In this document: positions 1 to 9,098 of the stretch, one piece after another
Numbering within the stretch: the stretch's first letter is position 1
How the letters are laid out: each line of letters begins with the position of its first letter
Assembly (NCBI RefSeq): GCF_002192415.1
Contig: NZ_CP021780.1
Coordinates: 1,054,001 to 1,118,000, forward strand
DNA length: 64,000 bases
Direction of reading: 5' to 3'
DNA from: Paenibacillus donghaensis
GTDB lineage: Bacteria > Bacillota > Bacilli > Paenibacillales > Paenibacillaceae
Program-made: the position numbers and the translations under genes
The notes under the pieces: generated by a model
What the model saw: the letters and a program-made list of their open reading frames with translations, nothing else
Told to the model about the DNA's origin: nothing
Databases searched by the model: none

Positions 1-3000
1 GGGTTCGGAAACAACCTGGCGACCAACCATAAGATGGCAGAGAAGCTGATGGTAGACTCCGTTAAATACTGGTTCAAGGAGTACAAAATAGATGGCATGC
101 GCTGGGACATGATGGGCGACGCGACAGCAGACGCCGTGCAGCATGCATATGATGCCGCGGAAGCCATTAATCCGAAGGCTCTCTTCATAGGAGAAGGCTG
201 GAAAACGTTCGGCGGTGATGCATCCGACCCATCCCTTGCGGGTAAAGGCGCAGATCAAAGCTGGATGGACAAGACGGACAGTGTTGGCGTATTCTCCGAT
301 GAATTCCGGAATGAATTAAAGTCCGGTTACGGTTCGGAAGGTGAACCGAGACTTATTACGGGCGGAGCACGTTCGATTACAACCATTCTGAACAATATTA
401 AAGGTCAGCCTTCGAATATTCCTGCGGATGATCCAGGAGATATCGTGCCGTATATCGAAGCACATGACAACCTGACGCTGCACGATGTTATTGCGCAATC
501 AATCAAGAAAGATCCAGCAATCGCAGAGAATGAGCTTGAAATTCAGCAGCGGATTAGACTTGGCAATATGTTGGTCCTTACCTCGCAGGGTACGTCCTTC
601 CTTCAAGCTGGGCAGGAATATGGACGCACGAAGCAATGGCTGGGAACCGGTATTCCTGAACAAAAATACACAGAATTAAAAGATAAAGCTGACAAATCCT
701 TCGGTTATTTCATCAACGATTCTTACGATTCATCGGATGCAATCAATAGGTTTGATTGGACGAAAGCAACGGATGAAGTGAAGTTCCCTATGCAGAACTC
801 GACGAGAGAATATACGGCGGGTCTGATCGAACTAAGAAAGTCTAGCAATGCATTCCGGTTGGGGGACAAAAGTTTGGTTGACTCCAATATTAACCTGATT
901 TCCGCGCCGGAAATGAAGGCAACTGATCTTGTGATCGGTTACACCAACAAAGCAACCGATGGAACGGGGATCTACTATGTCTTCATGAATGGAGACAGCA
1001 CCTCAAGAACACTTACGCTTTCAGAGGATCTGACTGGCGGTAAGGTACTTGTCGACAACGATGAAGCCGGTGTTCAAGCTATTCCGGTTGATCATCAGTC
1101 TGGATTTACCTTGACAGCAAGTTCCATTACACTGGAGCCGCTGACCGCTGTAATTATTCAGAAGGATGCTGCCGCCGCTGTCCTCACTTCTTTGGAAATG
1201 GACAGTGCCAGCTACGCACTACAAATAAATAATACGCATCAAATGGCAGTTTTTGCGAAATATGATGACGGCAGCAGAAGTAATATTACGACCAAAGCCA
1301 CTTACGTTTCCGATAAGGAGAATGTAGCTACCGTAACGAAGAAAGGCCAAGTGAAAGCGGTTGGCTTGGGAACGGCCAAAATTACAATTACGTACGGTGC
1401 TAAAACATTAAACGTTGCTGTTAAGGTTACTGCCGAGCCGGTTGATAACAAGCGGTATGTCCAGTTCACCTATACCCGTGAAGACAACAATTACAAGGAT
1501 TGGAACCTCTGGGTTTGGGGCACTGGAATAAAAGATGACCAAATTGATTTCACAACCTTTAAGAATGGGACGGCAAGTGTGCTGATCGAGGTGGCACCAA
1601 ATGCAACGAACGTTGGATTCCTGGTCCGCAAAGGAACGGATTGGAATACCGCAAAACAGGATTACCCCGACAACCGCGAAATTCCGCTCACGTCGGGTGA
1701 ATCATTCTTTAAAGTCAACGTGACCAGCATGGTCAAAGAAATTGATATTACACCGAGCGTAAGTGGTCCAGTCATGGAGAATGGCGAGATTACCTTCATT
1801 TACCGGGATGATGATGTGTTCCGCAGCGGCAATATAGCTGCAATAACGGATGCCAAAGTGAAAGTGAATGGCATGGAGTACGACATGACCTATGATGCCG
1901 ATAAAGAATGGTTCAGCTACAAGCTGTCCAATTTGAAAGAGGGGACGTATAAGTATACCTTCCTGCTTACGAAAGACGGCGACACTACGGAGTTCACTGA
2001 CCCCAAAAATACGGTGAACGGGGAATCGGTACTGGTTTATCACAAACCTGCGGTAACGGTAACGGCCACGGTTCATCCGGAAGCGGTTACTTCCAATCAA
2101 AATGCTATTGTAACGGTCAAAGCAACATCCGCCGAGAATGTAACCCACTTGGATGCATACATGGATCTGACCGCTCTTGGAGGATCTAGCAAAGTACCAT
2201 TTGATACGGAGCTTATGGAACAGACGATTGCGGTGAAAGATACCGTGGCAGCGGGTATGAAGGATATTCCAATTACCCTGGTGGACCAGTACGGTAACCC
2301 GCATAAGCAGACCGTTTCGATTGAGGTGAAAGCAAGAACCTATACAGGTGCAAAGCTTGATTTCGATTGGGATGAGGCACGGGTTTACTTCGCGCTGACC
2401 GACCGGTTTAAGGATGGTGATGTCACGAACAATGAGAACGTCGACAAGACCCATCTGGAAGCTTATCATGGTGGAGATTTCAGAGGAATGATAGACAATC
2501 TGGATTACTTGCAGAAACTGGGTATTAATACGCTCTGGATCACGCCAATCGTGGATAACATTGATTTCAATAAAGGCGTCGATTTCAACGGCAAGCAGTA
2601 TGCCTACCACGGCTACTGGGCAAAAGACTTCACTAAGCTCGACGAGCATCTTGGCGATATGGCCACATTCAAGGAGCTGATCGACAAGGCGCATGACATG
2701 GGCATCAAGATTATGGTTGACGTTGTGCTTAACCATACGGGTTACGGCTTGAAGACGGATGATAATAGTCCGACGATTACAGCTGAGGACAAGGAGCGTT
2801 TTGCCGGTATGCTGCGCACAGACGGAGTGTCGTCTACCACAGATCCCATAAAGGGCGAACTTAGCGGTCTGCCGGACTTCAAAACTGAAGATCCTGCGGT
2901 ACGGGAGAAAATCATTGCCTGGCAGACGGGTTGGCTGGACAATGCCCGGACTGAGCGGGGAGACACCATCGATTATTTCCGCGTCGATACGATCAAGCAT

Positions 3001-5070
3001 GTGGAAGATACAACTTGGAAGGCATTCAAGAATGTACTGGCGACCATCGATCCGAACTTCAAGCTGGTTGGAGAATACTTCGGAGGTACGATCGATAGTA
3101 ACGGTGGAATGCTAGGAACTAGTCAGATGGATAGTTTGCTTGATTTTGGGTTCAAAGATAAAGCAAGAGATTTCGTGAACGGTACAATCAATGACGTTGA
3201 TTCTTATCTGCAGGAACGTGAATCAAAGATCAATAACACCAAGATGATGGCCCAATTCCTGAGTAGCCACGATGAGGACGGCTTTCTATCCTCTGAGTCC
3301 GTAGGGGGGGATAAAGGCAAGCTGAAGATTGCCGCTGCACTGCAAATCACGGCTAAAGGACAGCCTGTAATTTACTATGGTGAAGAACTTGGAAGATCAG
3401 GCAGAAATGCTGGTGATATGAGCAAAGGGGAGTTCAGCGAGAACCGTGCTGCTATGCCGTGGGACCAGTTGACCGCAGAGCAGGGGCTTCACGACCACTA
3501 TCAGAAGCTGTTGAATATCCGTGCGAAGTACTCCCGAATTTATGCCAAAGGTACGCGGACGAAACTGGCAGGCTCGGATGCACTGGGTTATCTGGCCTTC
3601 AACAAGCATTACGGAAACGATAATATCGTAACGGTCATCAACACCAATGCTGATGTCGTGTCTGCAACGATTCCAGTGCCGTTTGCAGCCAAGGCTCTTG
3701 TGAACGACGAGTACAGCGGTAAATCTTACACGGTATCAGACGACCACAAGGTAACGATTGATCTGCCAGGCAGAAATGAAGGTGGAACAGTTATTCTGGC
3801 TGCTGTGTCCAAAGTGACACCAACACCAACACCAACACCAACACCAACGCCAACACCGACGCCAACACCAACACCAACACCAACGGCGACACCTGAAGTG
3901 ACAACCACACTGGCACCTGTCGTTATACCAGCGCCTACGGCTGGCGCAATACCGGCTGACACTCAAGTTGTTACTAATGACAGCTTGAGAAGTGGCAAGG
4001 ACGGTAAGGTTGTAGTAGAACTCGCTCAAGGCAAGAAATCGGTGCTTCTGCCGATTCAGGCCGCCAAGACGCTGGGAAGAAACGATTTGGTGGTTAAGAC
4101 AGGCGATCTGTCCGTGACTTTCCCTAACGAATTATTGAGCGAGATTCAAGCAACGGTATCTGGTGCTGAAGCAGACAGCTTCCAAATCTTAATCGAAGTC
4201 AGCCCACTCCAGGCGAATGCAGCAAATGCATTAATTGCAGGGCTGGACAAGAAAGGTGGGAAGGCAACTTCCTTATCCGAAGTGTACGAATTCAATCTTT
4301 ATATCGTCAAAAAAGACGGCACCCGTATTCCGGTGGTCAAGTTCAAGGAGCCAATTACCCTTTCATTTAAGCTCAAAGATAATCCGAATAAAGAATGGAC
4401 CAATGTCTACGATCTGGGCGACAACAGCAAAATGGAGTATGTAGGTGGTGCACTTAAGGGTGACATCGTGACTGCGCAAATTACGCACTTCAGTAAGTAT
4501 GCGGTACTTGAGATCGATAAATCGTATAGAGATGTACCTGCTGCGCATTGGGCAGCTGCGGCAATTAAATCGCTTGCCGCGAAGCAAATCGTGACAGGAG
4601 TTACAGATTCCGAATTTGATCTCAACAGCAACGTCAGCCGTGCGGAATTTACAGCACTGCTTATGCGCTCACTCGGTATGACAACGGATGGGCAGGTTAC
4701 ATTCATTGATATTAAGTCTGATGCATGGTACTCCTCTTATGTGGCAACAGCTGTTAAGCTGGGCATTGTTAACGGACGAAGTAATACTATGTTTGCACCG
4801 AACGCTACGATCAGCCGTGAGGAAATGGCTGTCATGGCCATCCGCGCGTTGTTGGTCCAGCAAGGTAAGAGAATAGATCCAGCAGCCAGCACTACGGTAT
4901 TTGCAGATGCAATCAGTATCAGCGAATGGGCAGAATCCTACGTGAATGCCGCTGCACAGCTGGGATTGGTACAGGGTAGGGGAAATAATCAATTTGCCCC
5001 AAAAGGCTTGATGACACGCGCCGAAAGCGCGCAGGTTATCTATAAGCTGCTGAGCGCCCTCAGCTCGTAA
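1..5070 (+). CDS. Amylopullulanase, two GH13 domains, SLH-anchored (5' partial)
   Basis: Extracellular starch and pullulan hydrolase. The frame is open from base 1, so the N-terminus lies outside the window; 1689 codons are visible. A type I pullulanase-like GH13 domain comes first: RWDMMGD holds the nucleophile Asp (about codon 36), FIGEGW the acid Glu (about 65), EAHDN the third Asp (about 156). Then follow a Big_2-like domain (about bases 1180-1440), carbohydrate-binding or Ig-like modules (1450-2340), and a second complete alpha-amylase GH13 domain (2350-3790; FRVD, VGEYF, SSHDED). A Pro-Thr repeat linker (3817-3891), an unassigned domain and three SLH repeats (about 4520-5060) end the protein. 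SLH repeats bind pyruvylated secondary cell-wall polymer, so the enzyme is surface-attached. Domain order and catalytic residues are seen; dual alpha-1,4/alpha-1,6 specificity is inferred. Confidence 0.93.
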   Translation, partial: GFGNNLATNHKMAEKLMVDSVKYWFKEYKIDGMRWDMMGDATADAVQHAYDAAEAINPKALFIGEGWKTFGGDASDPSLAGKGADQSWMDKTDSVGVFSDEFRNELKSGYGSEGEPRLITGGARSITTILNNIKGQPSNIPADDPGDIVPYIEAHDNLTLHDVIAQSIKKDPAIAENELEIQQRIRLGNMLVLTSQGTSFLQAGQEYGRTKQWLGTGIPEQKYTELKDKADKSFGYFINDSYDSSDAINRFDWTKATDEVKFPMQNSTREYTAGLIELRKSSNAFRLGDKSLVDSNINLISAPEMKATDLVIGYTNKATDGTGIYYVFMNGDSTSRTLTLSEDLTGGKVLVDNDEAGVQAIPVDHQSGFTLTASSITLEPLTAVIIQKDAAAAVLTSLEMDSASYALQINNTHQMAVFAKYDDGSRSNITTKATYVSDKENVATVTKKGQVKAVGLGTAKITITYGAKTLNVAVKVTAEPVDNKRYVQFTYTREDNNYKDWNLWVWGTGIKDDQIDFTTFKNGTASVLIEVAPNATNVGFLVRKGTDWNTAKQDYPDNREIPLTSGESFFKVNVTSMVKEIDITPSVSGPVMENGEITFIYRDDDVFRSGNIAAITDAKVKVNGMEYDMTYDADKEWFSYKLSNLKEGTYKYTFLLTKDGDTTEFTDPKNTVNGESVLVYHKPAVTVTATVHPEAVTSNQNAIVTVKATSAENVTHLDAYMDLTALGGSSKVPFDTELMEQTIAVKDTVAAGMKDIPITLVDQYGNPHKQTVSIEVKARTYTGAKLDFDWDEARVYFALTDRFKDGDVTNNENVDKTHLEAYHGGDFRGMIDNLDYLQKLGINTLWITPIVDNIDFNKGVDFNGKQYAYHGYWAKDFTKLDEHLGDMATFKELIDKAHDMGIKIMVDVVLNHTGYGLKTDDNSPTITAEDKERFAGMLRTDGVSSTTDPIKGELSGLPDFKTEDPAVREKIIAWQTGWLDNARTERGDTIDYFRVDTIKHVEDTTWKAFKNVLATIDPNFKLVGEYFGGTIDSNGGMLGTSQMDSLLDFGFKDKARDFVNGTINDVDSYLQERESKINNTKMMAQFLSSHDEDGFLSSESVGGDKGKLKIAAALQITAKGQPVIYYGEELGRSGRNAGDMSKGEFSENRAAMPWDQLTAEQGLHDHYQKLLNIRAKYSRIYAKGTRTKLAGSDALGYLAFNKHYGNDNIVTVINTNADVVSATIPVPFAAKALVNDEYSGKSYTVSDDHKVTIDLPGRNEGGTVILAAVSKVTPTPTPTPTPTPTPTPTPTPTPTATPEVTTTLAPVVIPAPTAGAIPADTQVVTNDSLRSGKDGKVVVELAQGKKSVLLPIQAAKTLGRNDLVVKTGDLSVTFPNELLSEIQATVSGAEADSFQILIEVSPLQANAANALIAGLDKKGGKATSLSEVYEFNLYIVKKDGTRIPVVKFKEPITLSFKLKDNPNKEWTNVYDLGDNSKMEYVGGALKGDIVTAQITHFSKYAVLEIDKSYRDVPAAHWAAAAIKSLAAKQIVTGVTDSEFDLNSNVSRAEFTALLMRSLGMTTDGQVTFIDIKSDAWYSSYVATAVKLGIVNGRSNTMFAPNATISREEMAVMAIRALLVQQGKRIDPAASTTVFADAISISEWAESYVNAAAQLGLVQGRGNNQFAPKGLMTRAESAQVIYKLLSALSS
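3817..3891 (+). repeat. Pro-Thr hexanucleotide repeat (linker)
   Basis: Tandem ACACCA/ACGCCA-type units encode a run of Thr-Pro pairs inside the amylopullulanase, between the second GH13 domain and the C-terminal part. Such PT linkers are flexible spacers in secreted hydrolases, and the low-complexity DNA is prone to length change. Confidence 0.9.
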
Positions 5071-5092
5071 TCCATAACAATAGTCTTAATGC

Positions 5093-5139
5093 AAACAGGG
5101 TATCCAGAAGCCAATATGGCTTGTCTGAATACCCTGTTT
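5093..5139. terminator. Bidirectional terminator-like hairpin
   Basis: AAACAGGGTAT and ATACCCTGTTT form an 11-bp stem, with A-rich sequence before and T-rich sequence after. It lies between the convergent 3' ends of the amylopullulanase (ends 5070) and the minus-strand amylase (ends 5272), so it could serve both. Confidence 0.75.
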
Positions 5140-5271
5140 AGCTATGTCCAATATATGTTTCACGCTATCCATTATCCTTCTATTTCTCGCAGAAACGGAT
5201 ACCTGAAAGCGATACGTAGTATCGCTGCTTCGGAAGCATACGCTTTTCAGAGGACGGCGAGCCGTTTCTAC

Positions 5272-7017
5272 TTAGAATATCGCCTTAAGCACTGCAGACC
5301 CATAAGCCGGCAGCTTGACAGCCAGATTACCGCGCTCGGTACGCAGGGAGTCGCCTGTGAGCACATTCTCCCAGTGTACTTCTTCAACGTTAACGCGGAA
5401 TGTTTGGGCCGTTTCTTCAGTGTTGACAAGCACGACTACCACATCTTCGCCCAGGCGGCGCTCGTAGGCCAGCTTGCTGCCCTGCCGCTGCGCCTCAAGA
5501 AAAGTGAATGTGCCGGTGCGGAGCGCCGGGTGGCTGTTACGGATATCAATCAATGTGCGATAGTAGGCGAACAGCTCAAGATCCTGCTTCGCCGGGTCCC
5601 ATTCCATACATTTGCGGCAGCCGGGATCACCTTCGCCGTCCATGCCGATCTCATCCCCGTAATAGATGCAGGGCGTGCCCATAAAAGTAAACTGGAACAA
5701 CGCAGCCAGCTTCAGCTTCTTTTTGTCACCGCCGGCCAGGGTAAGCAGGCGCGGCGTGTCATGGCTGTCCAGCAGGTTGAAGGCCACTTCGCTAGCCTGC
5801 AGCGGGTAGCGGGACAACTGCTTGCCAATCGAATTGGCGAACCCTTCGGCATCCAGGCTGTCATTCACGAAGAAATCGAGCACCGCATCCGTGAACGGAT
5901 AATTCATCACAGCATCGAATTTATCACCCTCCAGCCAAGGGGCGGACTCATGCCAGATTTCGCCCAGAATATAGGCTTGCGGATTGGCACGTTTCACCAC
6001 CTTGCGGAAATCCCGCCAGAACTCGTGGTCCACCTCATTGGCCACATCCAGCCGCCAGCCGTCGATGCCGGTTTCCCTGATCCAGTATTCGGCTATTTCC
6101 AGCAAATATTGCTTCACCTCCGGGTTCTCCGTATTCAGCTTAGGCATCAGCGGCTCGAATGCAAACGCGTCATAAGTCGGATATCCGTCTGTTACCTGGA
6201 GCGGGAACTCGCGGATATGGAACCAGTCCTTGTAGCGTGAAGCTTCACCTTTCTCCAGAACATCGACGAATGGGGCAAAGGTACGGCCAGAGTGGTTGAA
6301 GACTGCGTCGAGCAATACACGGATGCCACGGGCATGACAGGCTTCAACCAACTTCTTAAGCGTCTCGGTATCTCCGAAATGAGGGTCCACCTTCATGTAA
6401 TCCTCAGTATCATATTTATGATTGGTAGTGCCTGAGAACACCGGCGTGAAATAAATCCCCGTAATCCCCAGCCCTTCAAGATAATCGAGATGATCGATAA
6501 CCCCCTGCAGATCGCCGCCAAAAAAATTGGTTGGTGTAGGTGTGCCGCCCCATGGCTCCACCTTCTCCGGGCTGAGGTTGGGATCGCCGTTTGCGAAACG
6601 CTCCGGGAAGATTTGATAGAACACGGCGTCCTTGACCCAGGCCGGGGGTGCAAACACATCGCCGCGGTTGATATAAGGGAACTCAAACAGCCGGTTCGGA
6701 TTGTTCGGACGCTCGGTCTGAAAGTCATTTTCGGTCATCCAGATGCGTTCATGATCCTTCTGCAGGAGGAAACCGTACTTCAGCCTGCGGTGCGGCGGCA
6801 CAGATTCGCATTCCCAGTAATCAAACATCGCATCTGAGGTGAACAGAGTCATCGGAATCAGTTCTTTGGTGGTGTCCCAGGCATATTTGTCTCCCGCCCA
6901 GGCATAGACCTCGGTTAGATCGCCTTTTTTGGCCCGCAGCCGCAGGTGGATGGTGTTCTCGTCATAAGCATAAGACCAATTCAAGCGGGGACGATGATAG
7001 ACAGCTTCTAATAACAT
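5272..7017 (-). CDS. Neopullulanase / cyclomaltodextrinase / maltogenic amylase (GH13_20)
   Basis: Probably intracellular: 581 residues with no signal peptide. It hydrolyses cyclodextrins, pullulan or maltodextrins brought in by importers such as the neighbouring malEFG. The N-terminal ~120 residues resemble CBM34 (starts MLLEAVYHRPRLNWSYAYD). The GH13 barrel follows, with LLDAVFNH, GWRLDVANE (Asp324), LGEIWHE (Glu353) and LLDSHD (Asp420), matching the known GH13_20 catalytic spacing. The ATG at 7017 is chosen because AGGAGG lies 7 bp upstream; the reading frame extends further but that part is not family-like. The gene is divergent from malE and convergent with the amylopullulanase. The exact member of the neopullulanase group cannot be fixed from sequence. 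Confidence 0.93.
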   Translation of the reverse strand: MLLEAVYHRPRLNWSYAYDENTIHLRLRAKKGDLTEVYAWAGDKYAWDTTKELIPMTLFTSDAMFDYWECESVPPHRRLKYGFLLQKDHERIWMTENDFQTERPNNPNRLFEFPYINRGDVFAPPAWVKDAVFYQIFPERFANGDPNLSPEKVEPWGGTPTPTNFFGGDLQGVIDHLDYLEGLGITGIYFTPVFSGTTNHKYDTEDYMKVDPHFGDTETLKKLVEACHARGIRVLLDAVFNHSGRTFAPFVDVLEKGEASRYKDWFHIREFPLQVTDGYPTYDAFAFEPLMPKLNTENPEVKQYLLEIAEYWIRETGIDGWRLDVANEVDHEFWRDFRKVVKRANPQAYILGEIWHESAPWLEGDKFDAVMNYPFTDAVLDFFVNDSLDAEGFANSIGKQLSRYPLQASEVAFNLLDSHDTPRLLTLAGGDKKKLKLAALFQFTFMGTPCIYYGDEIGMDGEGDPGCRKCMEWDPAKQDLELFAYYRTLIDIRNSHPALRTGTFTFLEAQRQGSKLAYERRLGEDVVVVLVNTEETAQTFRVNVEEVHWENVLTGDSLRTERGNLAVKLPAYGSAVLKAIF

Positions 7018-7083
7018 GTTAATTCCTCCTTCATGTTGTTGGATGGTGCATTCTTGGTACAATCCAGATCCAAATAACCATGG

Positions 7084-7133
7084 CAAAAAGGCACAACCGA
7101 CGTAAACAAAGCAGTCGAGGTTGTACCTTTTTA
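7084..7133 (-). promoter_or_regulatory. Terminator-like hairpin in the 5' leader of the GH13_20 gene
   Basis: On the minus strand AAAAAGGTACAACC pairs with GGTTGTGCCTTTTT (14 bp, one G-U pair) around a 20-nt loop. The run of five T follows, inside the untranslated leader about 70 bp before the start codon. A further downstream segment, GGATTGTACC (about 7055-7064), could pair with the 5' arm instead. This is compatible with attenuation or mRNA stabilisation. No known riboswitch consensus was recognised. Confidence 0.5.
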
Positions 7134-7186
7134 CAGTTACATTGCCTTTGGGTTGTGTGAGGGGCGGTTTCTTCTTAACGATTTGG

Positions 7187-7215
7187 ATTATAGCATGGAA
7201 AAAAAAGCTGGACAA
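7187..7215 (-). promoter_or_regulatory. Putative promoter of the GH13_20 amylase gene
   Basis: The minus strand reads TTGTCC (7215-7210), a 17-bp spacer, then a consensus TATAAT (7192-7187). Just upstream, two tandem copies of AGTTGCACA (7231-7249) could be a regulator site. Confidence 0.55.
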
Positions 7216-7446
7216 TACTTTTGTTCAAACAGTTGCACACAGTTGCACAAAAATAAAAGCTTGTGAAACCGGTTTTCTTTTACAGAAAAATAGTGAAAAT
7301 GGTCTGGAAAAAGTAAAAAGGCCGTAATAACGCTAAATTTTATTTATGAATTGTAGAAAAATATAGTAATAACGAGATATCATTTGAAATATGTAGAATA
7401 TACAGCGAAATTTTATTGAAATGGGGTAATATGCTTGAATATGATA

Positions 7447-7509
7447 TGCGCAAACGTTTTTACAAATATTAATCCTGTTGTATGATGAATTTAGGAATGA
7501 AGCGCTTTC
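7447..7509 (+). promoter_or_regulatory. mal operon promoter with LacI/CcpA-type operators
   Basis: TTTACA (7459-7464), a 16-bp spacer and TATGAT (7481-7486) form a good vegetative promoter ahead of malE. A CGCAAACGTTTTT half-palindrome (7449-7461) overlaps the -35 box and GAAGCGCTTTC (7499-7509) sits just after the start site. Both resemble LacI-family sites (MalR or CcpA cre). No malR gene is in the window. Confidence 0.6.
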
Positions 7510-7580
7510 TATCATAGGCAAGAGCGTACACAGAAGGGGATCCCATTACAGATTACATATTTTTTTACGCTCTTCTGAAA

Positions 7581-7596
7581 TCGTTTGCGCAAATGA
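7581..7596. promoter_or_regulatory. Second LacI-family-type operator in the malE leader
   Basis: TCGTTTGCGCAAATGA is a 16-bp palindrome with one mismatched pair, in the leader between the promoter and malE. The TTTGCGCAAA core is typical of MalR-like operators. A downstream site could act as a roadblock or by looping with the upstream site. Confidence 0.5.
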
Positions 7597-7651
7597 TTTG
7601 GCGTAGTCTGCCAGCACAGGAATGAAACACAAATCGGGAGGGGTTAAAGAA

Positions 7652-8992
7652 ATGAAAATGAAAAAGCTTATGGTTCTCACCGCCGCAGCGTCTATGGCAC
7701 TTTCTGTTACTGCCTGCGGATCTAACAACAACAACGGAAATAACGGGGGCAGCAACTCAGCCGCAACGAACGCACCATCAGAAAGCACGGCTCCGGCCGG
7801 AAACGCAGGCACGGACAACACTGGCGCCGAAACTGCACAAATCACTCCTGAAGATGGCGCAACCCTGATGGTATGGGAAAGTAAGGAAGAAAGAGCCTTT
7901 ACAGACGCGATCGCGAAGGAATTCACTGAAAAATACAATGTTCCGGTAAAAATTGAAGAGTTGTCACCGACAGAGCAAGTTACCAAGCTGTCCCAAGACG
8001 GTCCTTCCAGTTTGGGCGCCGACGTTATTCTGATTCCGCATGACAACCTGGGCAGAGCAGCAAGCGCACAACTCTTGCTTCCAAACGATGTGTTCGAGCA
8101 AGAAACAATAAAGAACAATACAGAAGCCGCGATTACCGGTGCCAGCTATGACGGTCTCCTGTACGGCTACCCGCGTGCAGTTGAAACTTATGCTTTGTTC
8201 TACAATAAGTCTCTTGTTACTGAAGCGCCTAAGACCTTTGATGATGTACTCGCCTTCGGCAAAACCTTCACCGACAAATCCAAAAACCGGTACGGAATCA
8301 TGTGGGAAGTCGGCAACATGTATTTCGACTATCCGTTCATCGCTTCCAACGGCGGTTATCTCTTCGGGGATAACGGCACGAACAAAGACGATATCGGGAT
8401 CAATACCGACGGTGCAATTCAAGGCTTGAGTGAATTTAAGAAACTGAAAGAAGTTCTGCCAATCAACAGCGGCGATATTAACCCGGATATTAAGCGCGGT
8501 CTCTTCAACTCCGGAGATGTCGCAATGGATATCACAGGTCCTTGGGAACTGGCCGGGTACAAAGCGGCTCTGGGTGACAATCTGGGACTGACACCGCTGC
8601 CGACTGTCGGTGGAAAGACTGCCATCTCCTTGGCTGGCTTCAAGATCTTCGCGGTTAACGCGTATACGCAATATCCAAATGCCGCCAAGCTCTATGCTGA
8701 GTTCGCTTCCAGCAAGGAAGCTCAGCTTATGCTGAACGAACTGGTCGGATCTATTCCAACCAATTTAGAAGCCTTGGAAGATCCGCAAATCAAGGATGAC
8801 CCTTATGTATCTGCTTTTGCTGAACAGGCGAAGAACTCCCAGCCAATGCCATCTATTCCTGAAATGGGCAATGTGTGGAGTCCTGTCAACGCAGCCCTGC
8901 CGGAAATCTGGGACAAAGGCGTAGACCCTAAGACTGCAATGGATAAAGCAGCCCAACAGATCAAGGATCTGAACAACGGCACTTCGAAGTAA
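7652..8992 (+). CDS. malE: Maltodextrin ABC transporter, substrate-binding lipoprotein MalE
   Basis: Lipid-anchored extracellular binding protein of 446 residues. The signal peptide MKMKKLMVLTAAASMALSVTAC ends at Cys22, the lipobox cysteine, followed by an Asn/Gly/Ser/Thr-rich tether. The mature part is a family 1 solute-binding protein (MVWESKEERAFTDAIAKEF, GPWELAGYKAALG). GGGAGGGG 8 bp upstream supports the ATG at 7652 over an earlier in-frame ATG at 7622. It heads malEFG. The maltodextrin substrate is inferred from flanking starch enzymes and permease similarity. Confidence 0.9.
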   Translation: MKMKKLMVLTAAASMALSVTACGSNNNNGNNGGSNSAATNAPSESTAPAGNAGTDNTGAETAQITPEDGATLMVWESKEERAFTDAIAKEFTEKYNVPVKIEELSPTEQVTKLSQDGPSSLGADVILIPHDNLGRAASAQLLLPNDVFEQETIKNNTEAAITGASYDGLLYGYPRAVETYALFYNKSLVTEAPKTFDDVLAFGKTFTDKSKNRYGIMWEVGNMYFDYPFIASNGGYLFGDNGTNKDDIGINTDGAIQGLSEFKKLKEVLPINSGDINPDIKRGLFNSGDVAMDITGPWELAGYKAALGDNLGLTPLPTVGGKTAISLAGFKIFAVNAYTQYPNAAKLYAEFASSKEAQLMLNELVGSIPTNLEALEDPQIKDDPYVSAFAEQAKNSQPMPSIPEMGNVWSPVNAALPEIWDKGVDPKTAMDKAAQQIKDLNNGTSK

Positions 8993-9032
8993 ACATTTGT
9001 AGGTCTATTCCAACAGTGAATTTATGAAATCA

Positions 9033-9064
9033 AATCGCCCGCCGCCCGGTAGCGGCGGGCGATT
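9033..9064 (+). promoter_or_regulatory. malE-malF intergenic RNA hairpin
   Basis: A perfect 13-bp GC-rich inverted repeat, AATCGCCCGCCGC / GCGGCGGGCGATT with a 6-nt loop, lies between malE and malF without a T-run. It probably protects the malE mRNA 3' end or partly terminates, giving more binding protein than permease. Confidence 0.65.
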
Positions 9065-9098
9065 CTCTGATTTCCCAGGAGAGGAGAACGGAAGGGAA

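Noticed and set aside
1702..3000. 432-codon open frame on the minus strand inside the amylopullulanase
   Set aside because: It is antisense to a gene with clear catalytic motifs, its translation is rich in Arg/His/Ile/Val without recognisable domains, and no ribosome binding site supports it.
5089..6240. 383-codon plus-strand open frame opposite the GH13_20 amylase
   Set aside because: Antisense to a convincing amylase; a product of high-GC third positions.
7084..7133. T-box riboswitch
   Set aside because: The hairpin contains GGTACAACC, but the conserved T-box AGGGTGGNACCGCG and specifier elements are absent.
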